Origin: QHXM01 sp963697975
GTDB taxonomy: Bacteria > Acidobacteriota > Blastocatellia > Pyrinomonadales > Pyrinomonadaceae
Direction: 5' to 3'
DNA: 64,000 nt
Assembly (NCBI GenBank): GCA_963697975.1
Contig: OY969111.1
Coordinates: 4,588,001 to 4,652,000, forward strand
The notes under the pieces: model-generated
The model's input: only the letters and a program-made list of their open reading frames with translations
Told to the model about the DNA's origin: nothing
Database searches by the model: none
In this document: positions 1 to 8,364 of the stretch, piece after piece
Numbering within the stretch: the first letter of the stretch is position 1
Layout of the letters: every line of letters begins with the position of its first letter
Made by a program: the position numbers and the translations under genes

Positions 1-1481
1 AGAAAGTGACGAACTTGCGCGGGTGCCGCGCCGCGCCAACGGTAGATAGCCTGCCGCGTGTCGCCGACGACCCACAAACCTTCTCCATGATTTGCCAAGA
101 GTCCGAGCAGCACGCCGCACGCGCGGTTGACATCTTGGTACTCATCAACCAGCACATGACGATACTGTGCTTGAATCTCAGCCCGTACCGTCTCTTGTTC
201 GCGTAACAGGCGCACCGTGCGAAAGATGAGATCGCCGAAGTCGAGCAACCCTTCGCGCTCAAGATAATTTTGGTAAAGGTGATAAACGCGCGCTCCTTCC
301 GCCGCGCGCTCGGCCTTGCGTGTTTCTTCGGCACCGCCCTCGCTCCGCGCGCGTGCGAGCATCGCCTCGGCGAGTTCCGCGTACTTGTCCGGCGAGACCA
401 ACTCATCCTTTGCGCGGGAGATGGCGGCAAGAATAGCGGCGAGATGCGTCGTCGGCTCGTATAGATTCTGGTAATGATCAAGACCGAGTTGTGGTAAGTG
501 GCGTTCGAGGATGAAGAGCGCGTCAACAGGATCAAGCACACGCGCGCGGGGCGGCAACGCGGCCTGCTGCCAGTAGCGGCGCAGAAGCTCAAGGCCGAAG
601 GCGTGAAACGTGCCGATCCAAATCTTCGGCGCGGCATCCGGCGCAAGTCTTTCGACGCGCTCCCGCATCTCCTCGCCCGCTTTATTAGAGAAAGTCAGGG
701 CGACAATCTTGTCAGGGGCAATGCTCTCGTCGAGCAGATGAAGGATGCGCCCGACTAGTGTGCGAGTCTTGCCGGTTCCGGGGCCGGCGGCGACAAGCAA
801 TGGCGTATGCGCGCTGTGTGCCGCCGCACGTTGGCTCTCATCAAGCGTTAAAGCTGCTGCATCCAATGCTGCGGATGCTTCGTCCGTATCCGGCGCATTA
901 AGCGACTCTTCAATGTCGGGGGCAAGTAGCGCGTAGGCGAGGCTGTGCAGCACGAAGTCAAGCCCTAACCCGGAACGCTCGGAGATTTGCGCGGCATTCA
1001 AATTTTCTTCAACGTACCAATGGCGCAACTGGTCACCGGGCAAAAGGAATTCGCGGGCAAAGACGTTCGCTTCCATCTCGCGGCGCTGGCGCGGGCCGTA
1101 AGCCTCTATGCGCCCCTCGCCATACAGCGATTTATCTTCCGATTCAGTGTAATCAACATCCTTGTCGGAGCAGAGCGACCCGCCGTTATGCAGCCAGTGG
1201 TGCGCGAATTCGTGCGCTTGATAGTAGAGAGCCAGCCAGGGCGTTATCTCGGCGTTATAGTAGATGAACCCATCGTCCAGAGTCGCCTGCGCGCCGTAGA
1301 GCAAAGGGTCGCCGGAGGCTAAGGGTATGCGCACGATTCCGGTCAAACTCTCGGCGTAAGCTAACAATTGAGCGGCGTTCAGCGCGGCGATGGCTGTATG
1401 CGGCGCGTCGTTCGCGGCATAAGCTTGCACTTCACGATGGCGAAAACGAGCTTGAGCGCGGATGTGAGACCAGTGAGGCAT
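1..1481 (-). CDS. ImmA/IrrE metallopeptidase-UvrD/PcrA helicase fusion, C-terminus beyond window
   Basis: I translated this from the complement; 493 codons are present and the gene runs off the left edge. The N-terminal part is an ImmA/IrrE (COG2856) zinc peptidase: HEFAH at residues 90-94 and a following EMEANVFA helix (about 135-142) that supplies the third zinc ligand. From about 210 it is a superfamily-1 UvrD/PcrA/Rep helicase: Walker A GPGTGKT (233-239), motif Ia TFSNKAGEEM, motif II DEYQD (446-450) and motif III GDTRQAIYRWRG. The ATG at 1481 lies 28 nt after the stop of the upstream HTH gene, so it is the third gene of an operon. IrrE/ImmA peptidases cleave HTH repressors after stress. 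I infer a stress- or invader-responsive protease physically tied to a DNA motor. The domains are certain; the biological role is unknown. Confidence 0.85.
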   Translation of the reverse strand, partial: MPHWSHIRAQARFRHREVQAYAANDAPHTAIAALNAAQLLAYAESLTGIVRIPLASGDPLLYGAQATLDDGFIYYNAEITPWLALYYQAHEFAHHWLHNGGSLCSDKDVDYTESEDKSLYGEGRIEAYGPRQRREMEANVFAREFLLPGDQLRHWYVEENLNAAQISERSGLGLDFVLHSLAYALLAPDIEESLNAPDTDEASAALDAAALTLDESQRAAAHSAHTPLLVAAGPGTGKTRTLVGRILHLLDESIAPDKIVALTFSNKAGEEMRERVERLAPDAAPKIWIGTFHAFGLELLRRYWQQAALPPRARVLDPVDALFILERHLPQLGLDHYQNLYEPTTHLAAILAAISRAKDELVSPDKYAELAEAMLARARSEGGAEETRKAERAAEGARVYHLYQNYLEREGLLDFGDLIFRTVRLLREQETVRAEIQAQYRHVLVDEYQDVNRACGVLLGLLANHGEGLWVVGDTRQAIYRWRGAAPAQVRHF

Positions 1482-1509
1482 CTGGACAAATATAGTTAAA
1501 TCTCAATCT

Positions 1510-2214
1510 TTAGTCAGCACTTTTGATTTTGCGCCATTCGTCTTTTTGCTTTTCACTCATCGTTAAGTCTGTCTCGATGGCGTCAAAGAAGTCTTGTTGA
1601 TCGGGCATCTGCGGCGCGGCGTCGGCGCGAAAAGAGGCTTGAGAAGCAAACTGCGAATCGCCTTGTAGGTATGCGGCAATGGCCTCGAAACTGCGTCCCA
1701 ACTCTGCGCCGATGCGCTCAATCGCTTGACGCGGAATCGAAGCAAAGCGAATCAAGCGGCGATCTAACTTGACGAGCATCGGCACGGTCAAATGGGTCGC
1801 CGCTGCGAGAGCCTGAATCGTTAGCCCGCGCGCCTCGCCCTCCTTTCGCACCCCACTTAGCGGCGCGGTTTCCTCAGAGATGACCGACGTGCGATGCGCG
1901 GCAAGCAGACGGGCAGCAGTTTCCATTCCGCGCCGGACGATGCTTTCTTCTTGCGCAAGGCTCTCGCTCTCTGTGTGGCTTTCCGTGTCGGGCGAGTTCT
2001 CGATGATGCTGGCGGTGGCGGCGAAATCCGCGAGCGCGTCGGCTGCGTGCGGGTAGCGGCGCATGAACTCGGTCAGGACATTGCGCGCTGCGCGTGCAGC
2101 CTCGCCTGCATCGTCGCCCGCTCCCGTCATCGCTTCGTCGCGGCGCAATAAATACGCTTCGATGACTTGATCCAGCGCAGGCGGCGCGAGGACATCTTGT
2201 CGGTTGTCGCTCAT
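1510..2214 (-). CDS. HTH regulator-like protein, possible substrate of the ImmA peptidase
   Basis: This 234-residue protein has no family I can name with certainty. The middle (about residues 125-180) reads as a Cro/C1-like helix-turn-helix: GLTIQALAAATHLTVPML followed by a helix with IPRQAIERIGAELG. The N-terminal third is helical and Ala-rich, and the C-terminus is charged. The ATG at 2214 is preferred over a TTG at 2229 because a GAGGGG ribosome-binding site sits just before it. The gene starts about 20 nt after the sigma-factor stop and ends 28 nt before the ImmA-UvrD fusion. ImmA/IrrE peptidases are normally paired with an HTH repressor that they cleave, so this is the obvious candidate partner (inference). 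An anti-sigma-like role is an alternative given the upstream sigma gene. Confidence 0.6.
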   Translation of the reverse strand: MSDNRQDVLAPPALDQVIEAYLLRRDEAMTGAGDDAGEAARAARNVLTEFMRRYPHAADALADFAATASIIENSPDTESHTESESLAQEESIVRRGMETAARLLAAHRTSVISEETAPLSGVRKEGEARGLTIQALAAATHLTVPMLVKLDRRLIRFASIPRQAIERIGAELGRSFEAIAAYLQGDSQFASQASFRADAAPQMPDQQDFFDAIETDLTMSEKQKDEWRKIKSAD

Positions 2215-2232
2215 CTCATTGCCCCTCAATCT

Positions 2233-3048
2233 CTACTTTTCTTGCTTTCCTTCACGCCACCGGCGGAGGCTCGCCTCGGCGTCTCTCAAGCGGTTGCGAA
2301 CGGTGCGCGGTGTAACATTCAGGTAACGACTGATAGAAAGCTCCGTTGGTGAATTCGACTCAGTCTGCCATCCCTCGAAGTAGCGCAGTAAAAACACCTC
2401 GCGCAAGTCGTCCGGGAGATGTGCGAGCGCCTCGCGCGTGATGGCGCGGTCTTCGGCTGACAGCACGCGTTCGTCGGCGAGGGTGTCAAGCAAATCAATT
2501 TCTTCCGTCCTGTCGCCCTGTGTAGAGATGACGCTCTCGGCTTGCCGCTCGCGCTGCTGAAGTTTGCGAAACTTGCTGATCACTCCGTTCGATAATCTCT
2601 CGAAGTAAAGACCGAAACGCACCTGCGCAAAGTCACTGCGGTCGGAATCTGTATCAAAGAGTTCTATCAGCAGTTGGCTCACAATCTCTCCGTCACAGTC
2701 TTCGCGGTGTCGTTCGTCAATCCCTCCGCGCCCGATAAGACTCCTGATCGTCCTGGCATGGCGGCGCAGCAAAACTTCCGTGACGGCGTTAGCGGCCTCT
2801 TGACAACCGTTACGCAATCGTTCGCGTATCAGGTAGCAAAGCGTCTCATCCTTGATGTGCGCAGGCGACTCATAGCCGTGCTGCATCGCCTCAATGAGCG
2901 CCTCCTCTTCGAGCGCGAACGCGCGTCTCACCTGCGTCTCTACTTCCGGCAATCGTTCATAGAGCGCACCCGTATCCGTGTTGCGGCGCGTCAGCGGACG
3001 AACATCCCTATCTGCCTCGGCTCCTGTGCGGGACGGCGGAGGACGCAT
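2233..3048 (-). CDS. ECF-like sigma-70 family RNA polymerase sigma factor
   Basis: This 271-residue protein carries a typical sigma region 4 at the C-terminus: LPDDLREVFLLRYFEGW, then an HTH with TELSISRYLNVTPRTVRNRL. A weaker sigma-2-like segment lies around residues 95-165. The start is the ATG at 3048. It is the first gene of the minus-strand operon with the HTH protein and the ImmA-UvrD fusion. It is transcribed divergently from cas3, with about 420 bp between the two starts. The region 4 insert (ESNSPTE) and long N-terminus are unlike classic short ECF factors. Its promoter targets cannot be read from the sequence; autoregulation of the operon is plausible but inferred. Confidence 0.8.
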   Translation of the reverse strand: MRPPPSRTGAEADRDVRPLTRRNTDTGALYERLPEVETQVRRAFALEEEALIEAMQHGYESPAHIKDETLCYLIRERLRNGCQEAANAVTEVLLRRHARTIRSLIGRGGIDERHREDCDGEIVSQLLIELFDTDSDRSDFAQVRFGLYFERLSNGVISKFRKLQQRERQAESVISTQGDRTEEIDLLDTLADERVLSAEDRAITREALAHLPDDLREVFLLRYFEGWQTESNSPTELSISRYLNVTPRTVRNRLRDAEASLRRWREGKQEK

Positions 3049-3467
3049 CGGAGCTTACCCCTTCAAAAGTTAAATAGAAGAGCGCACCGGAAACCGGAAA
3101 ACTTCCTCATAAAACTCTTCGCGGCTTGCCGGTACAGACACCATTAAAGCAAGTTTAATGGCAAAAAGGAACGCCTTTCTATCACCATCGCCTCATGACG
3201 GACGGCTTCCCGAAAAAGAATCAAAAAAACTTTTCCGGTTTTCGCCTCCCGCTCTCATTGATAAGAAAAGCCAGCGATTTCCCGGCTGAAAATAGATGTT
3301 CAAATTGTCATGCCTGACTTATAGTGTTGATGCTTATCACAGTAATGCCCTAGTCCTTAATAAATCCGCGTTGCTACTCATGCGATCCCGAAGGCTCAAA
3401 TAATGATTTCAACGACCCATCCTTGCTTCCGGATTTCCCGCCGCCGCCGACATTTGGGAATATAACT
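3049..3467. promoter_or_regulatory. Divergent intergenic region between the sigma operon and cas3
   Basis: About 420 bp without a credible gene separate two divergent operons, so promoters for both should lie here. The stretch 3160-3400 is AT-rich compared with its flanks. I could not find a convincing -35/-10 pair with normal spacing and do not call one. A TTG at 3423 would extend cas3 upstream by 15 codons, but those codons (Pro-rich) do not look conserved. Confidence 0.4.
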
Positions 3468-6242
3468 ATGATTGACTTCGATTATTGCTTCAAAAAACTA
3501 ACGGACAACGAACCCTTCGCATGGCAACGCGAGTTGTTTGCCAGACTGACGCGAGGCGCGTTCCCGTCCGAATGCGACATCCCGACGAGCTTGGGAAAAA
3601 CCTCCATCATCATTATCTGGCTGCTCGCTCTGGCGGATGATCTGATGCGGCAAGACTCTCAAAGAACTATTCCTCTGCGCTTAGTTTACGTTGTTGATAG
3701 GCGAGTGATTGTTGACCAAGCCACAAGCGAAGCCGATGGAATCGTCAAAAAACTGAAAGAGCTTGCGAAGACTGATGAAAAGCTCAGGAAAGTTTACAGC
3801 GCGCTGAAGCAAGCCGCCCTTAGCCAAGATGATATTGTTATCGCGCTGTCAACCCTGCGCGGCGAACACGCGGACAACCGCGAATGGTGTCTCGACCCAT
3901 CGCGTCCCGCTATCATCGTTGGCACGATTGACATGATCGGAAGTCGGTTGTTGTTTTCGGCTTATGGCGGCGTCGGTGAATCTTACAAAGCCTTACAAGC
4001 CGGATTATTAGGACAGGATTCTTTGATCGCCGTTGACGAAGCACATCTATCGCCCGCCTTCATGCAAACGCTTCGAGCCTTGCGTCAAACCGTTCGGCGA
4101 AAGAATCTCATCAAGCCGTTCGAGGTGATTTCGCTTTCGGCAACTCCGGCAGTCGAAGAAGAGGAAATCCTTGAACCCTTCACGCTAGAAAAAGACGCGC
4201 CGGAAGATTTGTCGAACGGAGTCGCCGAGCCTCGCTTGAACGCGGAAAAGAAAATCGCATGGAAAAGTTTTGCAGTTTCCAATGACTTATTGAAAAGCAA
4301 GAAGGCAAAAGAATTGTTGCGCGATGAACAGGCTAAAGAAATGGCGAAAGTCGCCGCGCACTACAAAAACCTGCCCGTTTCGGTTTTGATTTTTGGCGCA
4401 ACGGTCAATCTAGTTAAAGACATCAAGAAGCATCTCATTGAAACCGAGAAGATAGACGACGCACAAATTTTGTTGATGGTCGGCGGAATGCGCGGCTTCG
4501 AGCGCGACGGCTTAGTTGAAAATCCTGTTTTCAAAATGTTCTCGCCGCATCGCAACCGCGAAGAGCAAGATAAAGCCTGTTTTCTTGTAGCGACATCATG
4601 CGCCGAAGTCGGCGTTAATCTCGATGCCGATTTTGCCGTCTGCGATCCAACTTCGGCGGACAGTTTTATTCAACGACTGGGGCGCGTTAATCGTTTTGGA
4701 AACACTTCGTCCGTTGTCACCGTTGTTCACGACGAATCGTTAGCCCATGAATCGGAACCGACGAAAAATACTTTGGAAACACTCAAACAACTCAATAATG
4801 GCGAAGGGTTGAGTGCTTCGCCGCTTGCTTTGCGAGCAATCGAATTTACAGAAAATTGCTATCCGCCCAAACCTGTCTGCCCGCCGCTCGATTCGGCGCG
4901 ACTTGATGATTGGTCAATGACTTCGTTAAAGCAGAATGAGTTTCGCCGTCCGCTTGTTTCCTATTGGTTGCGCGGCGTGACTGAAAATAGACAGGCGGAA
5001 ACTTCTCTTTGTTGGCGCGCTGATTTGTCTTTAGCGAATACCGACAAACGCAAAATTGCAACGGTCAAAACCTTGCGCGTCAAAAGCCGGGAGTGTGCGC
5101 GTGAATCAACAGGGCGCGCGATGAGAACGATTCTGGCAATCGCCCAAGAATTTCCCGAAGATCGCGCCGTTGTGATTTCCGCAAGCAACGAATACAACGT
5201 TTGTTCCTTTGCCGAACTCGGCGCGTTCAATGAAAAGAATGAGTTGTTCAAAAAATTGATTTTTGCAACGGTCGTGTTACCTTGCGAAGTAGGCGGCTTG
5301 GATAAAGACGGCATCGCCGTTGATGCGTTGTCAGCAAACACGAAAGCCGTTCCCGATGTAGTTAATGGTGATGAATGGCAACGAGTTTTATTGACCGAAA
5401 GCGAAGACGGCGTAAATGCCGAAATCATCGGTGGCAATTCGAGCTTTCACGCGGGGAAGAGTCTTAAAGATGTTGTGCAGCAACTTGCCGAAGAAGAAAA
5501 CAAACGCTGTATTAAACAAATCAGTTTGGGTTCAGATGTCGTCGGCGAAGATGATGAAGAAAAGACGGTCAAAAAAGTTCTAGCTTATTTCATCAACCGC
5601 AAATCGCCGGAAAGCTACTTGCCGAACGAGGCTGAATCCGACGACGAAACCGAAGGCGAGACGGCTTCGGTTGGATACGAGAGAGACAAGTCCGGCAAGG
5701 GCGGAGAAGTCCGGCTCGAAAAACATAACGCGGATGTCAGACGTTATGCTCAGGTTCTGGCGGAAAAACTCCGTTTAGATGCGGAGTTTGCAGAGGCATT
5801 AGCAGTCGCCGGAGCGTGGCATGATAAAGGCAAGAATCGTCAGTGCTGGCAAATGGCAGTCGGTAATGATTTGAATTTAAAACCACCTATTGCCAAATCG
5901 AATCAGACATGGTTCAACCACAAACTCAATAACTATTATCGCCACGAATTCGGGTCACTCGTCGAAGCCGATGCAGACGAACAACTGAAACAGCATTCCA
6001 GCCGCGATTTGATTCTGCATTTAATCGCCACGCATCACGGCTATGCGCGACCGCACTTTCCCGAACGCGCTTTCGATAAAGATAATCCGATAGCCTTAAA
6101 CCGCAACATCGCCGAAGCTGCGATGAATCGTTTCGCGCAATTGCAAATCAGATTCGGCTGGTGGCAGTTGGCATATCTGGAAGCGATCTTGAAAGCCGCC
6201 GATGCGCTCGCTTCACGCGCCGAAGCAAGAGGTGAGATATGA
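3468..6242 (+). CDS. cas3: Type I-G CRISPR-associated helicase/nuclease Cas3 (C-terminal HD)
   Basis: This 924-residue protein is the DNA-shredding effector recruited by the type I-G Cascade. It has an SF2 helicase core: SLGKT Walker A (41-45), VDEAH (about 188-192), SATPA motif III and QRLGRVNRFGN motif VI. A C-terminal HD-type nuclease domain follows, with WHDKGK near residue 784, HEFG, then ATHHGYARPHF. This helicase-then-HD order is typical of type I-G and the reverse of most Cas3 proteins. The ATG at 3468 is chosen because conservation starts with MIDFDYCFKKL and a GGGAA precedes it. It overlaps the next gene by 4 nt (ATGA). Base use is visibly more AT-rich than in the adaptation genes downstream. 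Confidence 0.93.
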   Translation: MIDFDYCFKKLTDNEPFAWQRELFARLTRGAFPSECDIPTSLGKTSIIIIWLLALADDLMRQDSQRTIPLRLVYVVDRRVIVDQATSEADGIVKKLKELAKTDEKLRKVYSALKQAALSQDDIVIALSTLRGEHADNREWCLDPSRPAIIVGTIDMIGSRLLFSAYGGVGESYKALQAGLLGQDSLIAVDEAHLSPAFMQTLRALRQTVRRKNLIKPFEVISLSATPAVEEEEILEPFTLEKDAPEDLSNGVAEPRLNAEKKIAWKSFAVSNDLLKSKKAKELLRDEQAKEMAKVAAHYKNLPVSVLIFGATVNLVKDIKKHLIETEKIDDAQILLMVGGMRGFERDGLVENPVFKMFSPHRNREEQDKACFLVATSCAEVGVNLDADFAVCDPTSADSFIQRLGRVNRFGNTSSVVTVVHDESLAHESEPTKNTLETLKQLNNGEGLSASPLALRAIEFTENCYPPKPVCPPLDSARLDDWSMTSLKQNEFRRPLVSYWLRGVTENRQAETSLCWRADLSLANTDKRKIATVKTLRVKSRECARESTGRAMRTILAIAQEFPEDRAVVISASNEYNVCSFAELGAFNEKNELFKKLIFATVVLPCEVGGLDKDGIAVDALSANTKAVPDVVNGDEWQRVLLTESEDGVNAEIIGGNSSFHAGKSLKDVVQQLAEEENKRCIKQISLGSDVVGEDDEEKTVKKVLAYFINRKSPESYLPNEAESDDETEGETASVGYERDKSGKGGEVRLEKHNADVRRYAQVLAEKLRLDAEFAEALAVAGAWHDKGKNRQCWQMAVGNDLNLKPPIAKSNQTWFNHKLNNYYRHEFGSLVEADADEQLKQHSSRDLILHLIATHHGYARPHFPERAFDKDNPIALNRNIAEAAMNRFAQLQIRFGWWQLAYLEAILKAADALASRAEARGEI

Positions 6243-7102
6243 GCGAGCGACACGAAATAAAAATCGAAGTCAACGCGCTGAATCCCGTTGAATATCTGGC
6301 GTGCTGCGGCATCTTTGAAATCGCCTCGCGCTTTGATGAAACGGCTCTGGCGCAGTGGCAGAGCGGAGACATGACGACTTTCGTTTTGGAATCAGTTTTG
6401 AGCGAAAAGGAACTGCTCGAAATCATTCTTTCGACTTTGACCGATTGGAACAAATGGAAAGTTATCGCCAACGATGCCAAAGAAGTGATTCGACTGGAAG
6501 CAAGCTTTTCAGGTGCGAACGATCAAAGGGCAAAATTCATTTTCGACTGGTGGTACGAATCACTGACGCCAGACGGCAAATTCAAAAATACTATTTGGAA
6601 GATGTTCGCGGCTCGTCAAAACGTGCAGCAGATGTCAAATACTTTTGTTTCTGAAGGTGGGAAAAAATTGAAAGCGGAGAGCGTAGCGACTTTCAGCGAG
6701 CTTTTGAAACTTACGTTCAAATCTCAAAGTAAATTTGGCTTTGACCCACGCCCGTCTGTTAGTGCGCTTGACTTGGGTTATGCCACCAATGATTTGGGCG
6801 CAAAAGATAAAGGACTCCCAACTTACTTGTTTGCCGAGATGCTTTCCATCTTTGGCGCACAATTCTTTTTTCCTTCACGAACGGCAAGTACAAAAGAAAC
6901 GAAACCAACTCGCGCTTGGGTTAAGGAATCCGAGGATGACTCTTTCATTTATTGCTTATGGCATGAAAGGGTTTTGATTTCCCTTGCTCGCGTGTTGGCT
7001 TCAAATTGCGAGGTGTCATCTGCTGAATCAATGACTCTCAAATCTCTGAAATCTAAACGTGGCGATTACTTGGGCAACCTAACTTTCTCGGTTGTTCAGT
7101 GA
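6239..7102 (+). CDS. csb3: Type I-G Csb3/Cas8-like subunit
   Basis: This 287-residue protein begins inside the cas3 stop (ATGA overlap), so the two are translationally coupled. It opens with a beta-rich segment (HEIKIEVNALNPVEYLACCGIFEIASRF in two parts) that matches the opening seen in type I-G Csb3/Cas8g proteins. The middle holds SKFGFDPRPSVSALDLGY. The position between cas3 and csb1 is the standard place for this small large-subunit replacement, expected to help PAM recognition. I assign the family from position, length and these motifs. No catalytic residues are expected or seen. Confidence 0.7.
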   Translation: MSERHEIKIEVNALNPVEYLACCGIFEIASRFDETALAQWQSGDMTTFVLESVLSEKELLEIILSTLTDWNKWKVIANDAKEVIRLEASFSGANDQRAKFIFDWWYESLTPDGKFKNTIWKMFAARQNVQQMSNTFVSEGGKKLKAESVATFSELLKLTFKSQSKFGFDPRPSVSALDLGYATNDLGAKDKGLPTYLFAEMLSIFGAQFFFPSRTASTKETKPTRAWVKESEDDSFIYCLWHERVLISLARVLASNCEVSSAESMTLKSLKSKRGDYLGNLTFSVVQ

Positions 7103-7136
7103 TGAGTGCTTCAACAACTTCAACGAGGTGAAAATT

Positions 7137-8264
7137 ATGAGTAACGCAACGCTTGCGACGCATGACGCGCTGATCCGAACGAGCGACTGGTTAACTGAAA
7201 ACGAGATGCCCGTCGCGCTCGTTTTAACCGAAACGCTTGAACCCGCACTCGGTACGGACGCGGAGATTTTCCCGCCGACCTTTGCCAAAGACGGGCCTCT
7301 ATACAATATTGACGAATTACGAACCGACATCGCGCCGTCGGCGGCGAAAGATAGCGACATCGTCAATACCTGTTTGATTGATAGTATCGGCTCGCAGGCT
7401 AACCGCATGGAAACCTGTTTCAAGAAGATGCCGTTATCTGGTCTCGTGCCGCAAATTACAGTCGTCGCCAAAAATCAAAAGGCGAATCTGCTTGACATCG
7501 GACACCGCATCGCCGACGCCGCTATCCGATTTTCCGAACTCGAAACGGACGCGCGCAATGCAATCGTCAATCTTAAGGAGAATGGCAACGCGCTTGATTT
7601 AGCCCAACTCGCGCCAACTTCGCTCATATTCGGTTTCTGGGATTCACGCGAAACACAGTTCAAATTCGGTAGAGTTTTGTCTTCCGTTATTCGGGCAACG
7701 AATGTCAGCTATCTCACGCGCTCGGCGCAGTTCGATGCGGTCTTTGACGCCAAGCAGATGTTTGAAGACAAAGAATACAGGGAATACGGTACGGGCAATA
7801 ACAACGCCCTTTCAGCTATCGGGCTGCAAGATGCTCCGGCGGCTGGAACGCACGGCGGAGTTAGAGTTTTCGGCACGATCACGCGCCGGACTCAACTCAA
7901 TCTCGTCGGGCTTCGCGCTCTGGCAGTGACGGATGAAAACGGCGAAATCAAAGAAGACGAAACGATGAAGTTGCGTCGTTATTTACTCGGCTTGGCGTTG
8001 GTCGCCGCTCGTTGTCAAACCAGCTATAACCTGCGCGAAGGTTGCTTGTTGACGCGAATTTCTGAAAAAGCCACTGCCGTTTATTCGGACGGCAAACGCC
8101 CCACTTTCAAATGGGAGTTGGATGCGGTTTTAAGTTACGCGCAAACCGCCGCGCAGGAATTCGACGCGACATTGCAAAGCCGCAAACCGCGCGAGATTCA
8201 ATTTGAAGTCCCGAAAGTCCGCGCCAAAGTCGAGAGCGAGAAGACCAAAAAGGGGAAGAAATAA
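7137..8264 (+). CDS. csb1: Type I-G backbone subunit Csb1 (Cas7 family)
   Basis: This 375-residue protein is the Cas7-type RAMP that polymerises along the crRNA. Recognisable parts are ALVLTETLEPALG near the start, CLIDSIGSQANRME about 80 residues in, FGFWDSRETQFKFGRVL in the middle, and GGVRVFGTITRRTQLNLVGLR after it, all typical of the GSU0053/Csb1 family. The ATG at 7137 follows a GAGGTG ribosome-binding site; an upstream in-frame start at 7092 would overlap csb3 and lacks one. The C-terminus is Lys/Glu-rich (VESEKTKKGKK). A 26-bp perfect palindrome separates it from csb2. Confidence 0.88.
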   Translation: MSNATLATHDALIRTSDWLTENEMPVALVLTETLEPALGTDAEIFPPTFAKDGPLYNIDELRTDIAPSAAKDSDIVNTCLIDSIGSQANRMETCFKKMPLSGLVPQITVVAKNQKANLLDIGHRIADAAIRFSELETDARNAIVNLKENGNALDLAQLAPTSLIFGFWDSRETQFKFGRVLSSVIRATNVSYLTRSAQFDAVFDAKQMFEDKEYREYGTGNNNALSAIGLQDAPAAGTHGGVRVFGTITRRTQLNLVGLRALAVTDENGEIKEDETMKLRRYLLGLALVAARCQTSYNLREGCLLTRISEKATAVYSDGKRPTFKWELDAVLSYAQTAAQEFDATLQSRKPREIQFEVPKVRAKVESEKTKKGKK

Positions 8265-8273
8265 TTGCGCGTC

Positions 8274-8338
8274 GTTCAGAGTTACGCCTTCAGGCGTGAG
8301 GCTCCTGTCTTATCACGCCTGAAGGCGTAACTCTGAAC
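8274..8338. repeat. 26-bp perfect inverted repeat between csb1 and csb2
   Basis: The left arm 8274-8299 and right arm 8313-8338 are exact reverse complements and enclose a 13-nt loop. The core of each arm is TACGCCTTCAGGCGTGA or its complement, itself partly palindromic. It lies 10 nt after the csb1 stop and 26 nt before the csb2 start. It could be a processing or attenuating hairpin within the operon, or a small mobile palindrome of the REP type. There is no T-run after it, so it is not a standard terminator. Confidence 0.9.
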
Positions 8339-8364
8339 TTGTGCATTGATAGGGAGTCTGCCAG

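Noticed and set aside
3300..3330. TTGTCA and TATAGT as a cas3 promoter
   Set aside because: The spacing is only about 9 bp, too short for a sigma-70 promoter.
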